Assembly (NCBI RefSeq): GCF_947504145.1 | Contig: NZ_CANNGQ010000002.1 | Location: forward strand, 1-64,000 | Direction of reading: 5' to 3' | From: an uncultured Microbulbifer sp. | GTDB taxonomy: Bacteria; Pseudomonadota; Gammaproteobacteria; Pseudomonadales; Cellvibrionaceae | DNA: 64,000 nucleotides | In this document: positions 35,862 through 44,821 of the stretch, in pieces | Layout: each line of letters begins with the position of its first letter | How positions within the stretch are numbered: position 1 is the stretch's first letter | The notes under the pieces: model-generated | What the model saw: only the letters and a program-made list of their open reading frames with translations | Databases searched by the model: none | Told to the model about the DNA's origin: nothing | Made by a program: the position numbers and the translations under genes

Positions 35862-37985
35862 TCAGGCTTCGGCGAAGCGGGGCTTGTTGTGCAGCCAGCG
35901 GCGGATCAGCGCGCCGCGGATGTCCGGGCTCAGCTGTGGCGCAGCGGCGATTTTCTGGACCTGTGGCAGCAGGTGGGCGTCGCGCTGCAGGTCGGCGATG
36001 CGGTGCTGTATTTCGCCGGTCTGGCGGGTGCCGAGAATTTCTCCCGGGCCGCGCAGGCGCAGGTCTTCCTCGGCGATAGCGAAGCCGTCCGCATGGCTGC
36101 GCAGTGCCTGCAGCCGCGCGCGGCCATTGGCAGACAGCGGCGTGCTGTACATCAGCACACAATGGCTGGCAATGCTGCCCCGGCCCACGCGCCCTCTTAA
36201 CTGATGCAGCTGGGCGAGGCCCAGGCGCTCGGGGTTTTCGATGATCATCAGGCTGGCGTTGGGGACGTCGACTCCCACCTCGATTACGGTGGTGGCGACC
36301 AGCAGGTCCACTTCGCCGGCTTTGAATGCCTTCATCACCAGGTCCTTGGCGTCCGGTTTCATGCGCCCGTGCACCAGTGCCACGCGCACGCCGTCGAGGG
36401 TGTCGGCCAGTTCTTCAGCGGTGGACTCTGCTGCCTGGGCCTGCAGTGTTTCCGACTCTTCGATCAGGGTGCAGACCCAGTAGGCCTGGCGCCCGTCCTT
36501 GACCGCCGTTTGTACCCGTTCCATCACGTCGTAGCGGCGCTCGTCGGATACGGCAACGGTGTTGATGGGCTGGCGGCCTGGGGGCAGTTCGTCGATCACC
36601 GAGCAGTCCAGATCGGCGAAGGCGGACATGGCAAGGGTGCGCGGAATCGGGGTGGCGGTCATGATCAGCTGGTGGGGCTGGGTTCGGACCTCGCCTTCCA
36701 ACGCACCCTTTTCTCGCAATTGCAGCCGCTGGGCTACGCCGAAGCGGTGCTGCTCGTCGATGATCACCAGCGCCAGACGGTGGAACGCCACTCCCTCCTG
36801 AAACAGGGCATGGGTGCCCACGATCAGCTGCCCGTCGCCATGTTCGATGGCCGCCAGCTGCGCTCGTCTTTCCGCTGCCTTCATGCTGCCGGTGAGCCAC
36901 GCGACGGTGATGCCCAGAGGCTCCAGCCAGCCACGGAAATTGATGCGGTGTTGCTCGGCGAGGATCTCGGTGGGTGCCATCACTGCGCACTGATAACCGG
37001 CACCGATGGCCTGCAGCGCGGCGCGCGCGGCCACCAGGGTTTTGCCCGCGCCCACATCCCCCTGCAACAGGCGCATCATGGGTGCCGTGGCGGCAAGATC
37101 ATCGGCGATTTCCCGCCCCACCCGCTGTTGCGCATTGGTGGGGGTAAACGGCAGGCGGGCGAGAAAGTCCCGCTCCAGAGCGGTGTTTATCGATAGTGGC
37201 GGCGCGGCGACTTTGGACGCGCTGCGCCGCAATTCCAGCAGGCTCAGGTGGTGGGCCAGCAGCTCCTCGAGAGCGAGGCGTTGCTGTGCGGGATGCTGGC
37301 CCTCGGCCAATTGCGACAGGTCCGCGTCCGCCGGCGGGCGATGCAGGTACATGAGGGCGCCGGCCAGTGGCATTTGCAGCGCCTGTGGCATCAGGTTGCT
37401 GGGCAGCAGCTCGGTGACATTGTCATCTGCCAGCCAGTCCAGCCCCTGGCCGATCAGCGCGCGCAACCGGCCCTGGCCGAGCCCTTCGGTCAATGGGTAA
37501 ATCGGGGTGAGCGTTTCCGCGGTCGGAGAAATATCTTCCCCCAGAATTTCGGTTTCCGGGTGATAAAGTTCTATTCCAGCGCTGCCGCGGCGGGCCTCGC
37601 CGTAGCAGCGTACCCGCGTGCCAGGGGCCAGGCGGTTTTTTTGCGCAGCGGTGAAGTGGAAGAAGCGCAGGGTGATGCTGCCGGTGGTGTCCTGCAGGCG
37701 CACCGCGAGGCTGCGGCGGCGGCCAAAGGTGACGTCGGCGGCGCGTACTTCGCCCTCGATCACTGCGTCCATCCCCGGTCGCAGTCCCGCCAGTGGGATC
37801 ACCCGGGTGCGATCCTGGTAGCGTGCGGGCAGGTGGAACATCAGGTCCTGCAGGGAGCTGATGTTCAGTTTGGCGAGGGTTTCCGCCAGTTTTGCGCCCA
37901 CACCTTTGAGGGCCGTAACGGGGATTTCCGCGAGTGGTTTCTGAGAGGGGTTGAGCGTCTGGTTCACGGACTCGGTAATTGGCAC
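35862..37985 (-). CDS. recG: ATP-dependent DNA helicase RecG
   Basis: 707 residues, family length. N-terminal wedge/OB domain, then helicase motifs: Walker A GDVGAGKTLVAA, DEQH box IIDEQHRFGV, MTATPIPRTLAM, VEVGVDVPNASLMIIENPERLGLAQLHQLRGRVGRG (split into motifs V and VI). RecG reverses stalled replication forks and branches. Its start overlaps the 3' end of oxyR by 22 bp. In E. coli recG ends the gmk-rpoZ-spoT operon; here it is separated from that group by about 3 kb. Confidence 0.96.
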   Translation of the reverse strand: MPITESVNQTLNPSQKPLAEIPVTALKGVGAKLAETLAKLNISSLQDLMFHLPARYQDRTRVIPLAGLRPGMDAVIEGEVRAADVTFGRRRSLAVRLQDTTGSITLRFFHFTAAQKNRLAPGTRVRCYGEARRGSAGIELYHPETEILGEDISPTAETLTPIYPLTEGLGQGRLRALIGQGLDWLADDNVTELLPSNLMPQALQMPLAGALMYLHRPPADADLSQLAEGQHPAQQRLALEELLAHHLSLLELRRSASKVAAPPLSINTALERDFLARLPFTPTNAQQRVGREIADDLAATAPMMRLLQGDVGAGKTLVAARAALQAIGAGYQCAVMAPTEILAEQHRINFRGWLEPLGITVAWLTGSMKAAERRAQLAAIEHGDGQLIVGTHALFQEGVAFHRLALVIIDEQHRFGVAQRLQLREKGALEGEVRTQPHQLIMTATPIPRTLAMSAFADLDCSVIDELPPGRQPINTVAVSDERRYDVMERVQTAVKDGRQAYWVCTLIEESETLQAQAAESTAEELADTLDGVRVALVHGRMKPDAKDLVMKAFKAGEVDLLVATTVIEVGVDVPNASLMIIENPERLGLAQLHQLRGRVGRGSIASHCVLMYSTPLSANGRARLQALRSHADGFAIAEEDLRLRGPGEILGTRQTGEIQHRIADLQRDAHLLPQVQKIAAAPQLSPDIRGALIRRWLHNKPRFAEA

Positions 37986-38887
37986 TGGTTAATGGCGTCG
38001 CGCAGCATATCGATGGCGCGGTGTCGGGGAAAGCTGGCCCGCCAGGCCAGGGCCACGGTGCGCTGGGGCGCCGGCGCCACAAACGGGCGGGTAACCAGCA
38101 CGCCACTGGCGTACTGGGACGCGGCCGCCGCGGACAGCGGCAGCACGGTAATGCCCAGGCGCGAGGCCACCATATGGCGCAGGGTTTCCAGCGAGCTGCC
38201 GTCGGCAGCGGTGCGGATATGGCCGCTGCCGGACTCTTTTTCGATGGAGTGCTGCAGCTGCGGGCAGGCTTCCAGCACCTGGTCGCGGAAGCAGTGGCCT
38301 TCGCCCAGCAGCAGGACGTTGTCTTCGCACAGCTGGTCCGGGGTCAGCGCGTCGAACTCGGCCAGCGGGTGATCGGAGGGCATCAGCACCACAAATGGCT
38401 CGTCGTACAGGGGTTGGGTGACCACGTCCGGCTCGGTAAACGGCAGTGCGATGATCACCGCATCCAGCTCACCCTTGCGCAGCCGCGCGCGCAGCGTGGA
38501 GGTATAACCCTCTTCCACGAACAGGGGCATCTGTGGGGCGCGCTGCTGCAGCTGAGGAATGAAATGCGGGAACAGGTAGGGGCCGATGGTGAAGATCGCC
38601 CCAACCGACAGCGGGCTGCTCAGCTGGTCTTTACCCGCACTGGCAATGTCTTTGATGGCTGCGGACTGTTCCAGCACCAGTTGCGCCTGGGCGACGATGC
38701 GCTCACCCAGCGGCGTGGCCTGCACCCGTGTCTTGGAGCGCTCGAACAGCGCCACACCCAGCTCTTTTTCGAGCTTTTTAACCGCGATGGACAGTGTCGG
38801 CTGGCTTACAAAGCAGCGCTCGGCGGCGCGGCCGAAATGCTGTTCCTGAGCCAGGGTGACGATGTAGCGCAATTCGTTCAGAGTCAT
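37964..38887 (-). CDS. oxyR: Hydrogen peroxide-responsive LysR-type regulator OxyR
   Basis: 307 residues. LysR helix-turn-helix at the N terminus (FGRAAERCFVSQPTLSIAVKKLE) and effector domain with the redox pair C199 (GEGHCFRD) and C208 (LEACPQ), the same residue numbers as in E. coli OxyR. Disulfide formation on peroxide exposure switches it to an activator of catalase and peroxidase genes. The 3' end overlaps recG by 22 bp, giving an oxyR-recG operon as found in many gammaproteobacteria. Confidence 0.95.
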   Translation of the reverse strand: MTLNELRYIVTLAQEQHFGRAAERCFVSQPTLSIAVKKLEKELGVALFERSKTRVQATPLGERIVAQAQLVLEQSAAIKDIASAGKDQLSSPLSVGAIFTIGPYLFPHFIPQLQQRAPQMPLFVEEGYTSTLRARLRKGELDAVIIALPFTEPDVVTQPLYDEPFVVLMPSDHPLAEFDALTPDQLCEDNVLLLGEGHCFRDQVLEACPQLQHSIEKESGSGHIRTAADGSSLETLRHMVASRLGITVLPLSAAAASQYASGVLVTRPFVAPAPQRTVALAWRASFPRHRAIDMLRDAINQCQLPSP

Positions 38888-39123
38888 GGCAAACGCAATC
38901 AGAGAAAACTTGGCGATAGAGTTTATTCATAAACACCCCCGGGCGGCCAGTAAAACTGCCGGGGCCTTGTGTAAATGTCTCAATCTAGAAAAAAATGCTA
39001 TTAATAAGGGTCACAGTTAGTAATATTTGCTATTACCATGTGATCGAAACCGGTGGCGTGGCGCTTTTTTTGCTATACGTGTAAGGGCAAGTGTTCAAAT
39101 CACACAAAGCGGAGAAACGCTCT

Positions 39124-39381
39124 ATGGGTATCTTGTCTTGGATTATTTTGGGTCTGATCGCAGGCGCACTGGCCAAATGGATAATGCCCGGCCCCGATCC
39201 CGGTGGCTGGATTGTGACCATGGTCATCGGTATCGTCGGTGCATTCATTGGTGGCTGGCTGGGGTCCCTGGTCGGGATCGGCGGCCCGGTTTCCGGTTTT
39301 TCGCTGGGCGACATCGTTACCGCGGTGATCGGCGCGATCGTGCTGCTGTTTATTTACCGTATGGTGAAATCGCGCGGTTGA
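39124..39381 (+). CDS. GlsB/YeaQ/YmgE family small membrane protein
   Basis: 85 residues, three membrane helices: MGILSWIILGLIAGALAKWI, then a Gly-rich central helix pair and a final IGAIVLLFIYRMVK. This matches the transglycosylase-associated/UPF0410 family, found under stress responses; biochemical role unknown. GGAG precedes the start at 39124. Single-gene unit closed by a perfect hairpin. Confidence 0.87.
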   Translation: MGILSWIILGLIAGALAKWIMPGPDPGGWIVTMVIGIVGAFIGGWLGSLVGIGGPVSGFSLGDIVTAVIGAIVLLFIYRMVKSRG

Positions 39382-39406
39382 CTCCGCACACGGCACTTTT
39401 GACGCC

Positions 39407-39432
39407 AGGGCCCGCAGTTTACTGCGGGCCCT
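39407..39432 (+). terminator. Perfect hairpin after the small membrane protein gene
   Basis: AGGGCCCGCAGT-TT-ACTGCGGGCCCT: 12-bp arms with a 2-nt centre, 25 bp after the stop. The tail is GTTC, not a T run, so efficiency is uncertain. Confidence 0.7.
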
Positions 39433-39589
39433 GTTCACAGATTGTGGTTGGTAAACAGGTTATAAAGACTGTTGCTGACTGATTATTCGCAGTAGTTCAT
39501 AAAAACTATTCGGACGCGATGCAGCTTCTGCTGCGGCATCGTGTATTGTGGGGCCGGTTTTCGGTACCCGGGGGTTTATACGAGCGGTT

Positions 39590-40468
39590 ATGGCAAAGGA
39601 AAAAGTCTGGATCTTCGGTTGTGGTGATCTGGGGACTCGTCTGGCATTGAAGCTGGATCGCAAGGCGTACGACGTATTCGGTGTGCGGCGAAATCCGCTG
39701 CAGGCACTCGCGCGCAAGCGCCGCGCCGACGTGGTCAACTGGCGCCGCGGCGACGCCACCAAGCCGGAGGATATCCAGCGGCACCTGAACCAGGGTGCAG
39801 ATATTGTCATCGCCACCTTCACGCCGGGTGCGAGCACGCCCCAGGCCTACCACCGCGCCTACGTGGAAACCGCCAACGCCATGCGCGATTCTATCGCCGC
39901 CATGGAAACGCCTCCCCGCCTGTTCCTGTGGATCTCTTCCACCCGCGTCTACGGCCAGAGTGGCGACCAGTGGCTGGATGAGCGCTCGCAACCGCTGCCC
40001 GGCAGTTATCAGGGCGAAGCGCTGCTCGCTGCAGAAAAGGTGGCCCAGTCTACGGTTACTGAATCCTGTGTGGTGCGCTTTGCCGGTATCTACGGCCCCG
40101 GACGAGACCGCCTGCTGTCGCAGGTGCGCGCCGGCCGCTGTGCACCGCCGTCACCGCCGCAGTTCAGCAACCGGATTCATGTCGACGACGCCGTGGGGTT
40201 TCTCGCGCATCTGATCGAGGGCCAGAAAAAAGGCATGCCGTTGGAGAAGTTGTATATTGGCGCCGACTGTACGCCGGTCCCCATGTACGAGCTGCAGAGC
40301 TGGCTGGCAAAATCCATGGGTTACACCAGCGCGCACCTGCGTGAGGAAGTGGCCACCAGTGAGCGCCGCTCCAAGAAAATGAGCAATAAACGCATGCTGG
40401 ATAGCGGCTATACGATGTTGTATCCGGACTACCGTGCGGGCTACAACACCTTGCTGGAAAACGACTGA
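39590..40468 (+). CDS. NAD-dependent epimerase/SDR-family protein (YeeZ-like)
   Basis: 292 residues. Rossmann loop IFGCGDLGTRLA near the N terminus, SSTRVYGQSGDQW in place of the usual catalytic Tyr motif, then VVRFAGIYGPGRDRLL and NRIHVDDAVGFLAHL. This resembles the YeeZ group of extended SDR proteins, predicted nucleotide-sugar-epimerase-like enzymes of unknown substrate. The start at 39590 is nearest to the Rossmann strand. Convergent with ridA. Confidence 0.82.
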   Translation: MAKEKVWIFGCGDLGTRLALKLDRKAYDVFGVRRNPLQALARKRRADVVNWRRGDATKPEDIQRHLNQGADIVIATFTPGASTPQAYHRAYVETANAMRDSIAAMETPPRLFLWISSTRVYGQSGDQWLDERSQPLPGSYQGEALLAAEKVAQSTVTESCVVRFAGIYGPGRDRLLSQVRAGRCAPPSPPQFSNRIHVDDAVGFLAHLIEGQKKGMPLEKLYIGADCTPVPMYELQSWLAKSMGYTSAHLREEVATSERRSKKMSNKRMLDSGYTMLYPDYRAGYNTLLEND

Positions 40469-40480
40469 ATTTCCGAATCC

Positions 40481-40503
40481 GCGCCGCTCACCCGAAGCGG
40501 CGC
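40481..40503. terminator. Hairpin between convergent genes
   Basis: GCGCCGCT / AGCGGCGC with a 7-nt loop followed by TATTTCT. Lies 12 bp after the SDR gene stop and 24 bp before the ridA end. Confidence 0.7.
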
Positions 40504-40526
40504 TATTTCTCTTCCGTTCCGCTGGT

Positions 40527-40910
40527 TCAGATTACCAGTATCCCTTCCGCTTCAAACTGCGCACCCTTGGGCAGCTCGCTCACGCCCACCGCTGCGCGCG
40601 CCGGAAATGGCTTGGTGAACATCTCCTCCATCACTTCATTGACGGTGGCAAAGTTGCTGAGGTCGGTGAGATACAGATTCAGTTTGACGAGATCGTCCAG
40701 GGAACCATTTGCAGCCTCGCACACGGCCTTGAGGTTCTTGAATACCTGAACCGCCTGCTCGCGGAAATCGTCAGACACCAGCTCCATGGTTTCCGGTACC
40801 AGTGGAATCTGGCCGGACAGGTAAATGGTGTGGTCCACTTTGACGGCTTGCGAGTAGCTGCCGATTGCGGCCGGTGCCTTATCGGTTTTTATCACGGCGC
40901 GATTGGGCAT
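40527..40910 (-). CDS. ridA: RidA family enamine/imine deaminase
   Basis: 127 residues, the family length, with the signatures [21 protein letters not shown], the [16 protein letters not shown] region, and [22 protein letters not shown] containing the active-site Arg. It hydrolyses reactive 2-aminoacrylate formed by PLP enzymes. It lies downstream of spoT on the same strand, 316 bp away, as in the spoT-ridA arrangement of pseudomonads. Confidence 0.94.
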   Translation of the reverse strand: MPNRAVIKTDKAPAAIGSYSQAVKVDHTIYLSGQIPLVPETMELVSDDFREQAVQVFKNLKAVCEAANGSLDDLVKLNLYLTDLSNFATVNEVMEEMFTKPFPARAAVGVSELPKGAQFEAEGILVI

Positions 40911-41226
40911 GGGTTACTTCTCTCCCGGCCTGACAAGGCCTGCTTGCTGAAAAAGAAAGCGGGAGAATATAGCGCGGTTTTTCGGGTTTGGGGAGCAATG
41001 CCAGAGGCGGTCTGTCGATATGCGGAACCTGTCCACATTCCAGGAAGATTCACGCAAAACCCCACCGGTTATCACGGCCTACCCGCAAGAAATATCCGCC
41101 AATAGCGACAAGCCTGACGCTACCCCTGAGGCGCAGTGGCGGGGCCCATCCGACAAACGATTGCCGGTTAGGTTGTTTGACGGGTGGGCACTGCCACTGG
41201 GCCAACCCATTCGAAGCCTAAAAAAT
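40911..41226 (-). other. Intergenic region between spoT and ridA, 316 bp
   Basis: Contains a long imperfect hairpin right after spoT (41134-41199) and, nearer ridA, a less structured stretch that should hold the ridA promoter and ribosome-binding site. Small frames here are not supported as genes. Confidence 0.55.
41134..41199. other. Long imperfect hairpin downstream of spoT
   Basis: Nested complementary blocks in order: CAGTGGC, GCCCATCCG, CAAAC, loop of 16 nt, GTTTG, CGGGTGGGC, GCCACTG. About 21 pairs (one G-U) separated by small bulges. It begins 28 bp after the spoT stop on the minus strand. No T run; it may stabilise the mRNA end or be a repeat-type element. Confidence 0.65.
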
Positions 41227-43344
41227 TCACGGGCGAGCGATCTTGATCACTGCCGGCAGATTCCGCAGGCGCTTCATTACCTGCGCCAGGTGCACGCGGT
41301 TGGTCACTTCCAGAGTCAGTGCGATCACACTGTGCTGGGCATCTTTTTCATCCACATGGATCTGCTCGATGCTCGCGCCCTCTTCCGTAATGCGTGTGGC
41401 CAGGCGGGCGATGATGCCCCGTTCGGATTCCACTTCTACCCGCACATCGCCGAGGAAATCACCCTTCACATCCGGTGACCAGGCTACCGCCATGATGTTT
41501 TCCGGGTGTTCGCGCAGCTCTGCCGCGTTGCGGCAGGTATCCCGGTGCACCACCACGCCCTTGCCCGAGCTGATGTGGCCCATGATGGTATCGCCCGGAA
41601 TCGGCCGGCAGCAGCGCGCGAAACTGATCATCATGCCCTCCTGGGCATCAATGGTCAGCGGCGAAGAAATATTGCTGGCTTCGGTTTCCATGGTGCCCGG
41701 TGGCACCAGCAGTTTGGCCGCAGAGAAGGCGGCGCGATTGCCCAGGCCGATCTCTTCCAGCAGGTTGTCAAAGCTCTCGCACTTGGCTTCTCTCACGCCG
41801 CGCTGAATCTGCTCCTCCTCCAGGTCCGAAACCTTCAGGTGGAACTTGCTCAGTGCTTTTTCCAGCAACCGCTGTCCCAGCTCGATGGAATCGTGATGGC
41901 GCTGGTGTTTGAGGTAGTGGCGGATGGCGCTGCGCGCTTTTGCGGTGACCACGAAGTTGAGCCAGTTGGGGTTCGGCTGCACATTCTTGCTGGTGAGGAT
42001 TTCCACCTTCTGTCCGCTTTCCAGCGGTTGCGACAGCGGCGCCAGGCGCTGGTTGATGCGCACGGCCACGCAGGAATTGCCCACATCGGTGTGTACCGAG
42101 TAGGCGAAGTCCACCGCAGTGGCACCGGCGGGCAGGTCGATGATCTTGCCCTTGGGGGTGAACACATACACCTCGTCCGGGAACAGATCGATCTTTACGT
42201 TTTCGATAAATTCCAGCGAGTCGCCGGCGCGCTGCTGCATTTCCAGCAGGCCCTGCACCCAGCGGCGCGCGCGCACCTGGCTGGTACCCCCGGTGTTGAG
42301 CACCTCGTCGCCGGAGGATTTATACAGCCAGTGGGCGGCAATACCGCTGTTGGCCATCTCGTCCATTTCCTTGGTGCGGATCTGCACTTCGATGGGTACC
42401 CCGTGCATACCGAGCAGTACGGTGTGCAGGGACTGGTAACCATTGGATTTGGGGATGGCGATATAGTCTTTGAACTCGCTGATTACCGGCTTGTAGAGGT
42501 TGTGGATAACTCCGAAGGTGCGGTAACAGGTGTCCACGCTATCGACGATGATGCGGAAGGCGTAGACGTCCATGATTTCCTTGAACGACTTCTTCTTCGA
42601 GCGCATCTTCTGGTAGATGCTGAACAGGTGTTTCTCGCGGCCAATTACCAGCGCGTCGATATTCTCCCGATCCAGGCGCAGCTCGATGGCGTTCTGAATT
42701 TTCTCCAGCAGCTCCTTGCGGTTGCCGCGGGCGGCGACCAGCGCCGCGCGCAAACGGCTGGCACGCAAAGGGTAGATGGCGAAGAAGGCGCGGTCTTCGA
42801 ACTCGATCCGCACATCGTTCATACCTAGGCGGTTGGCGATGGGTGCGTAGATCTCGAGGGTTTCGCGGGCGATGCGCGCGCGCTTTTCCGGCTTCAGGGA
42901 ACCCAGGGTGCGCATGTTGTGCAGGCGGTCGGCGAGCTTCACCAGAATCACGCGGATATCGCGCGCCATGGCCAGGGCCATTTTCTGGAAGTTTTCCGCT
43001 TGTTTTTCCGCGGGGCTGTCGGTCTCAAACTGGGTCAGCTTGGAGACGCCATCCACCAGATCGGCGATCTCGCTACCGAACTGTTCCGACAATGCCGCCT
43101 TGGGGATGCCCGTGTCTTCAATGACATCGTGCAGCATGGCCGCGGCCAGGCTCTGGGCGTCCATGTGCATACCGGCCAGCACCGTGGCGACCGCGAGGGG
43201 ATGGGTAATATAGGGTTCACCGGAGCGCCGTTTCTGGCCCTCGTGGGCCTGCTCCGCGTAGAAGTAGGCACGGCGGATGAACTGGATCTGGTCGGGGGGA
43301 AGGTAGGACGAGAGGCGATGGGCCAGACTGTCTATGGTGTGCAA
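41227..43344 (-). CDS. spoT: Bifunctional (p)ppGpp synthetase/hydrolase SpoT
   Basis: 705 residues. HD hydrolase domain (AMLHDVIEDTG, LVKLADRLHNMRTL), synthetase domain (GREKHLFSIYQKMRSKKKSF, YIAIPKSNGYQSLHTVLLG), TGS domain (VYVFTPKGKIIDLPAGATAVDFAYSVH read in parts) and a C-terminal ACT domain (VEVESERGIIARLATRI). Intact HD motif means it can degrade (p)ppGpp, marking SpoT rather than RelA. Third gene of gmk-rpoZ-spoT, the standard gammaproteobacterial order. Confidence 0.96.
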   Translation of the reverse strand: MHTIDSLAHRLSSYLPPDQIQFIRRAYFYAEQAHEGQKRRSGEPYITHPLAVATVLAGMHMDAQSLAAAMLHDVIEDTGIPKAALSEQFGSEIADLVDGVSKLTQFETDSPAEKQAENFQKMALAMARDIRVILVKLADRLHNMRTLGSLKPEKRARIARETLEIYAPIANRLGMNDVRIEFEDRAFFAIYPLRASRLRAALVAARGNRKELLEKIQNAIELRLDRENIDALVIGREKHLFSIYQKMRSKKKSFKEIMDVYAFRIIVDSVDTCYRTFGVIHNLYKPVISEFKDYIAIPKSNGYQSLHTVLLGMHGVPIEVQIRTKEMDEMANSGIAAHWLYKSSGDEVLNTGGTSQVRARRWVQGLLEMQQRAGDSLEFIENVKIDLFPDEVYVFTPKGKIIDLPAGATAVDFAYSVHTDVGNSCVAVRINQRLAPLSQPLESGQKVEILTSKNVQPNPNWLNFVVTAKARSAIRHYLKHQRHHDSIELGQRLLEKALSKFHLKVSDLEEEQIQRGVREAKCESFDNLLEEIGLGNRAAFSAAKLLVPPGTMETEASNISSPLTIDAQEGMMISFARCCRPIPGDTIMGHISSGKGVVVHRDTCRNAAELREHPENIMAVAWSPDVKGDFLGDVRVEVESERGIIARLATRITEEGASIEQIHVDEKDAQHSVIALTLEVTNRVHLAQVMKRLRNLPAVIKIARP

Positions 43345-43401
43345 AGCCGCGCTCGCCTCTTAAATTTCCAGCAATTCCTGCATCGATCGATCAAATCGGG
43401 C

Positions 43402-43665
43402 TTACATATCCTGTTCGGACAGGAATACAGGCGCCGGTGCGGCGTGCTGAATCGGCTCTTCTTCCGGCTCGTCGAGGATGCTGGCGTCAACGAAGCCCTC
43501 TTCGATTTCGCGCAGGGCGATTACGGTGGGCTTGTCGTTTTCTTCCGGCACATGGGGGTCGCGGCCGCCGGTGGCGATCTGGCGTGCGCGCTTGCTGCCA
43601 ACGATAACCAGCTCAAAGCGGTTGTCTACGTGGTCGAGGCAATCTTCAACGGTAATACGTGCCAT
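43402..43665 (-). CDS. rpoZ: RNA polymerase omega subunit
   Basis: 87 residues beginning [22 protein letters not shown], the universal omega N terminus, followed by [12 protein letters not shown] and [10 protein letters not shown]. Omega helps beta-prime folding and, with SpoT/RelA products, forms part of a ppGpp site on RNA polymerase. The start at 43665 is the canonical one; upstream in-frame codons are not conserved. spoT follows after 57 bp. A palindromic element sits between this gene and gmk. Confidence 0.96.
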   Translation of the reverse strand: MARITVEDCLDHVDNRFELVIVGSKRARQIATGGRDPHVPEENDKPTVIALREIEEGFVDASILDEPEEEPIQHAAPAPVFLSEQDM

Positions 43666-43842
43666 AAATCTTCTGTTCCAGTGTAAGTTCACCCGGGTGG
43701 GCAAAATTGACGAATTCTGTTGTCTGGTCGGTCAGCACCGACACGGACGGGGTCATCTATTCTACCGGACCGCGCGGTGTACGCAAATCGAACAGTGTGT
43801 ATAGGTTCAATTTAGTTTTGGGGCTCACGGTCTGCTGGCTTC

Positions 43843-43970
43843 GTGGCGGCGCCGCTACCGGGTACAGCTTGCTGAGACACGCCGTGACCCCATCCCTGGG
43901 GGCTCTGCAAAAACATCCTGTTTTTGAAGGTCTCAGCAAGCTGTACTCGGTAGCGGCGCCTTTGCCCGCG
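43843..43970. repeat. Palindromic element, copy 2, in the gmk-rpoZ spacer
   Basis: Arms 43848-43878 and 43930-43960 pair over all 31 nt with a single G-U. Centre 43879-43929 matches copy 1 (32356-32406) at 49 of 51 positions. The arms differ from copy 1 at seven sites (for example CTTGCTGAGAC versus TCTTGTGAGAC) and each change is mirrored in the other arm. The element fills most of the 317-bp gmk-rpoZ gap, in a spacer that is usually short in related operons; the remainder (43666-43842) is the rpoZ leader. Confidence 0.92.
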
Positions 43971-43982
43971 GTCCGGAGTGTT

Positions 43983-44743
<761 letters not shown>

Positions 44744-44821
44744 TGAAGCCGGCCGGGAGTGCCTGCGGAATCTCAACCACTGCGTCTTGGGGAAGGCGCT
44801 GGCTACCACGGATTCCAGTTG

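Noticed and set aside
41506-42828. A 440-codon plus-strand frame
   Set aside because: Antisense to spoT, which is clearly the real gene by its domains.
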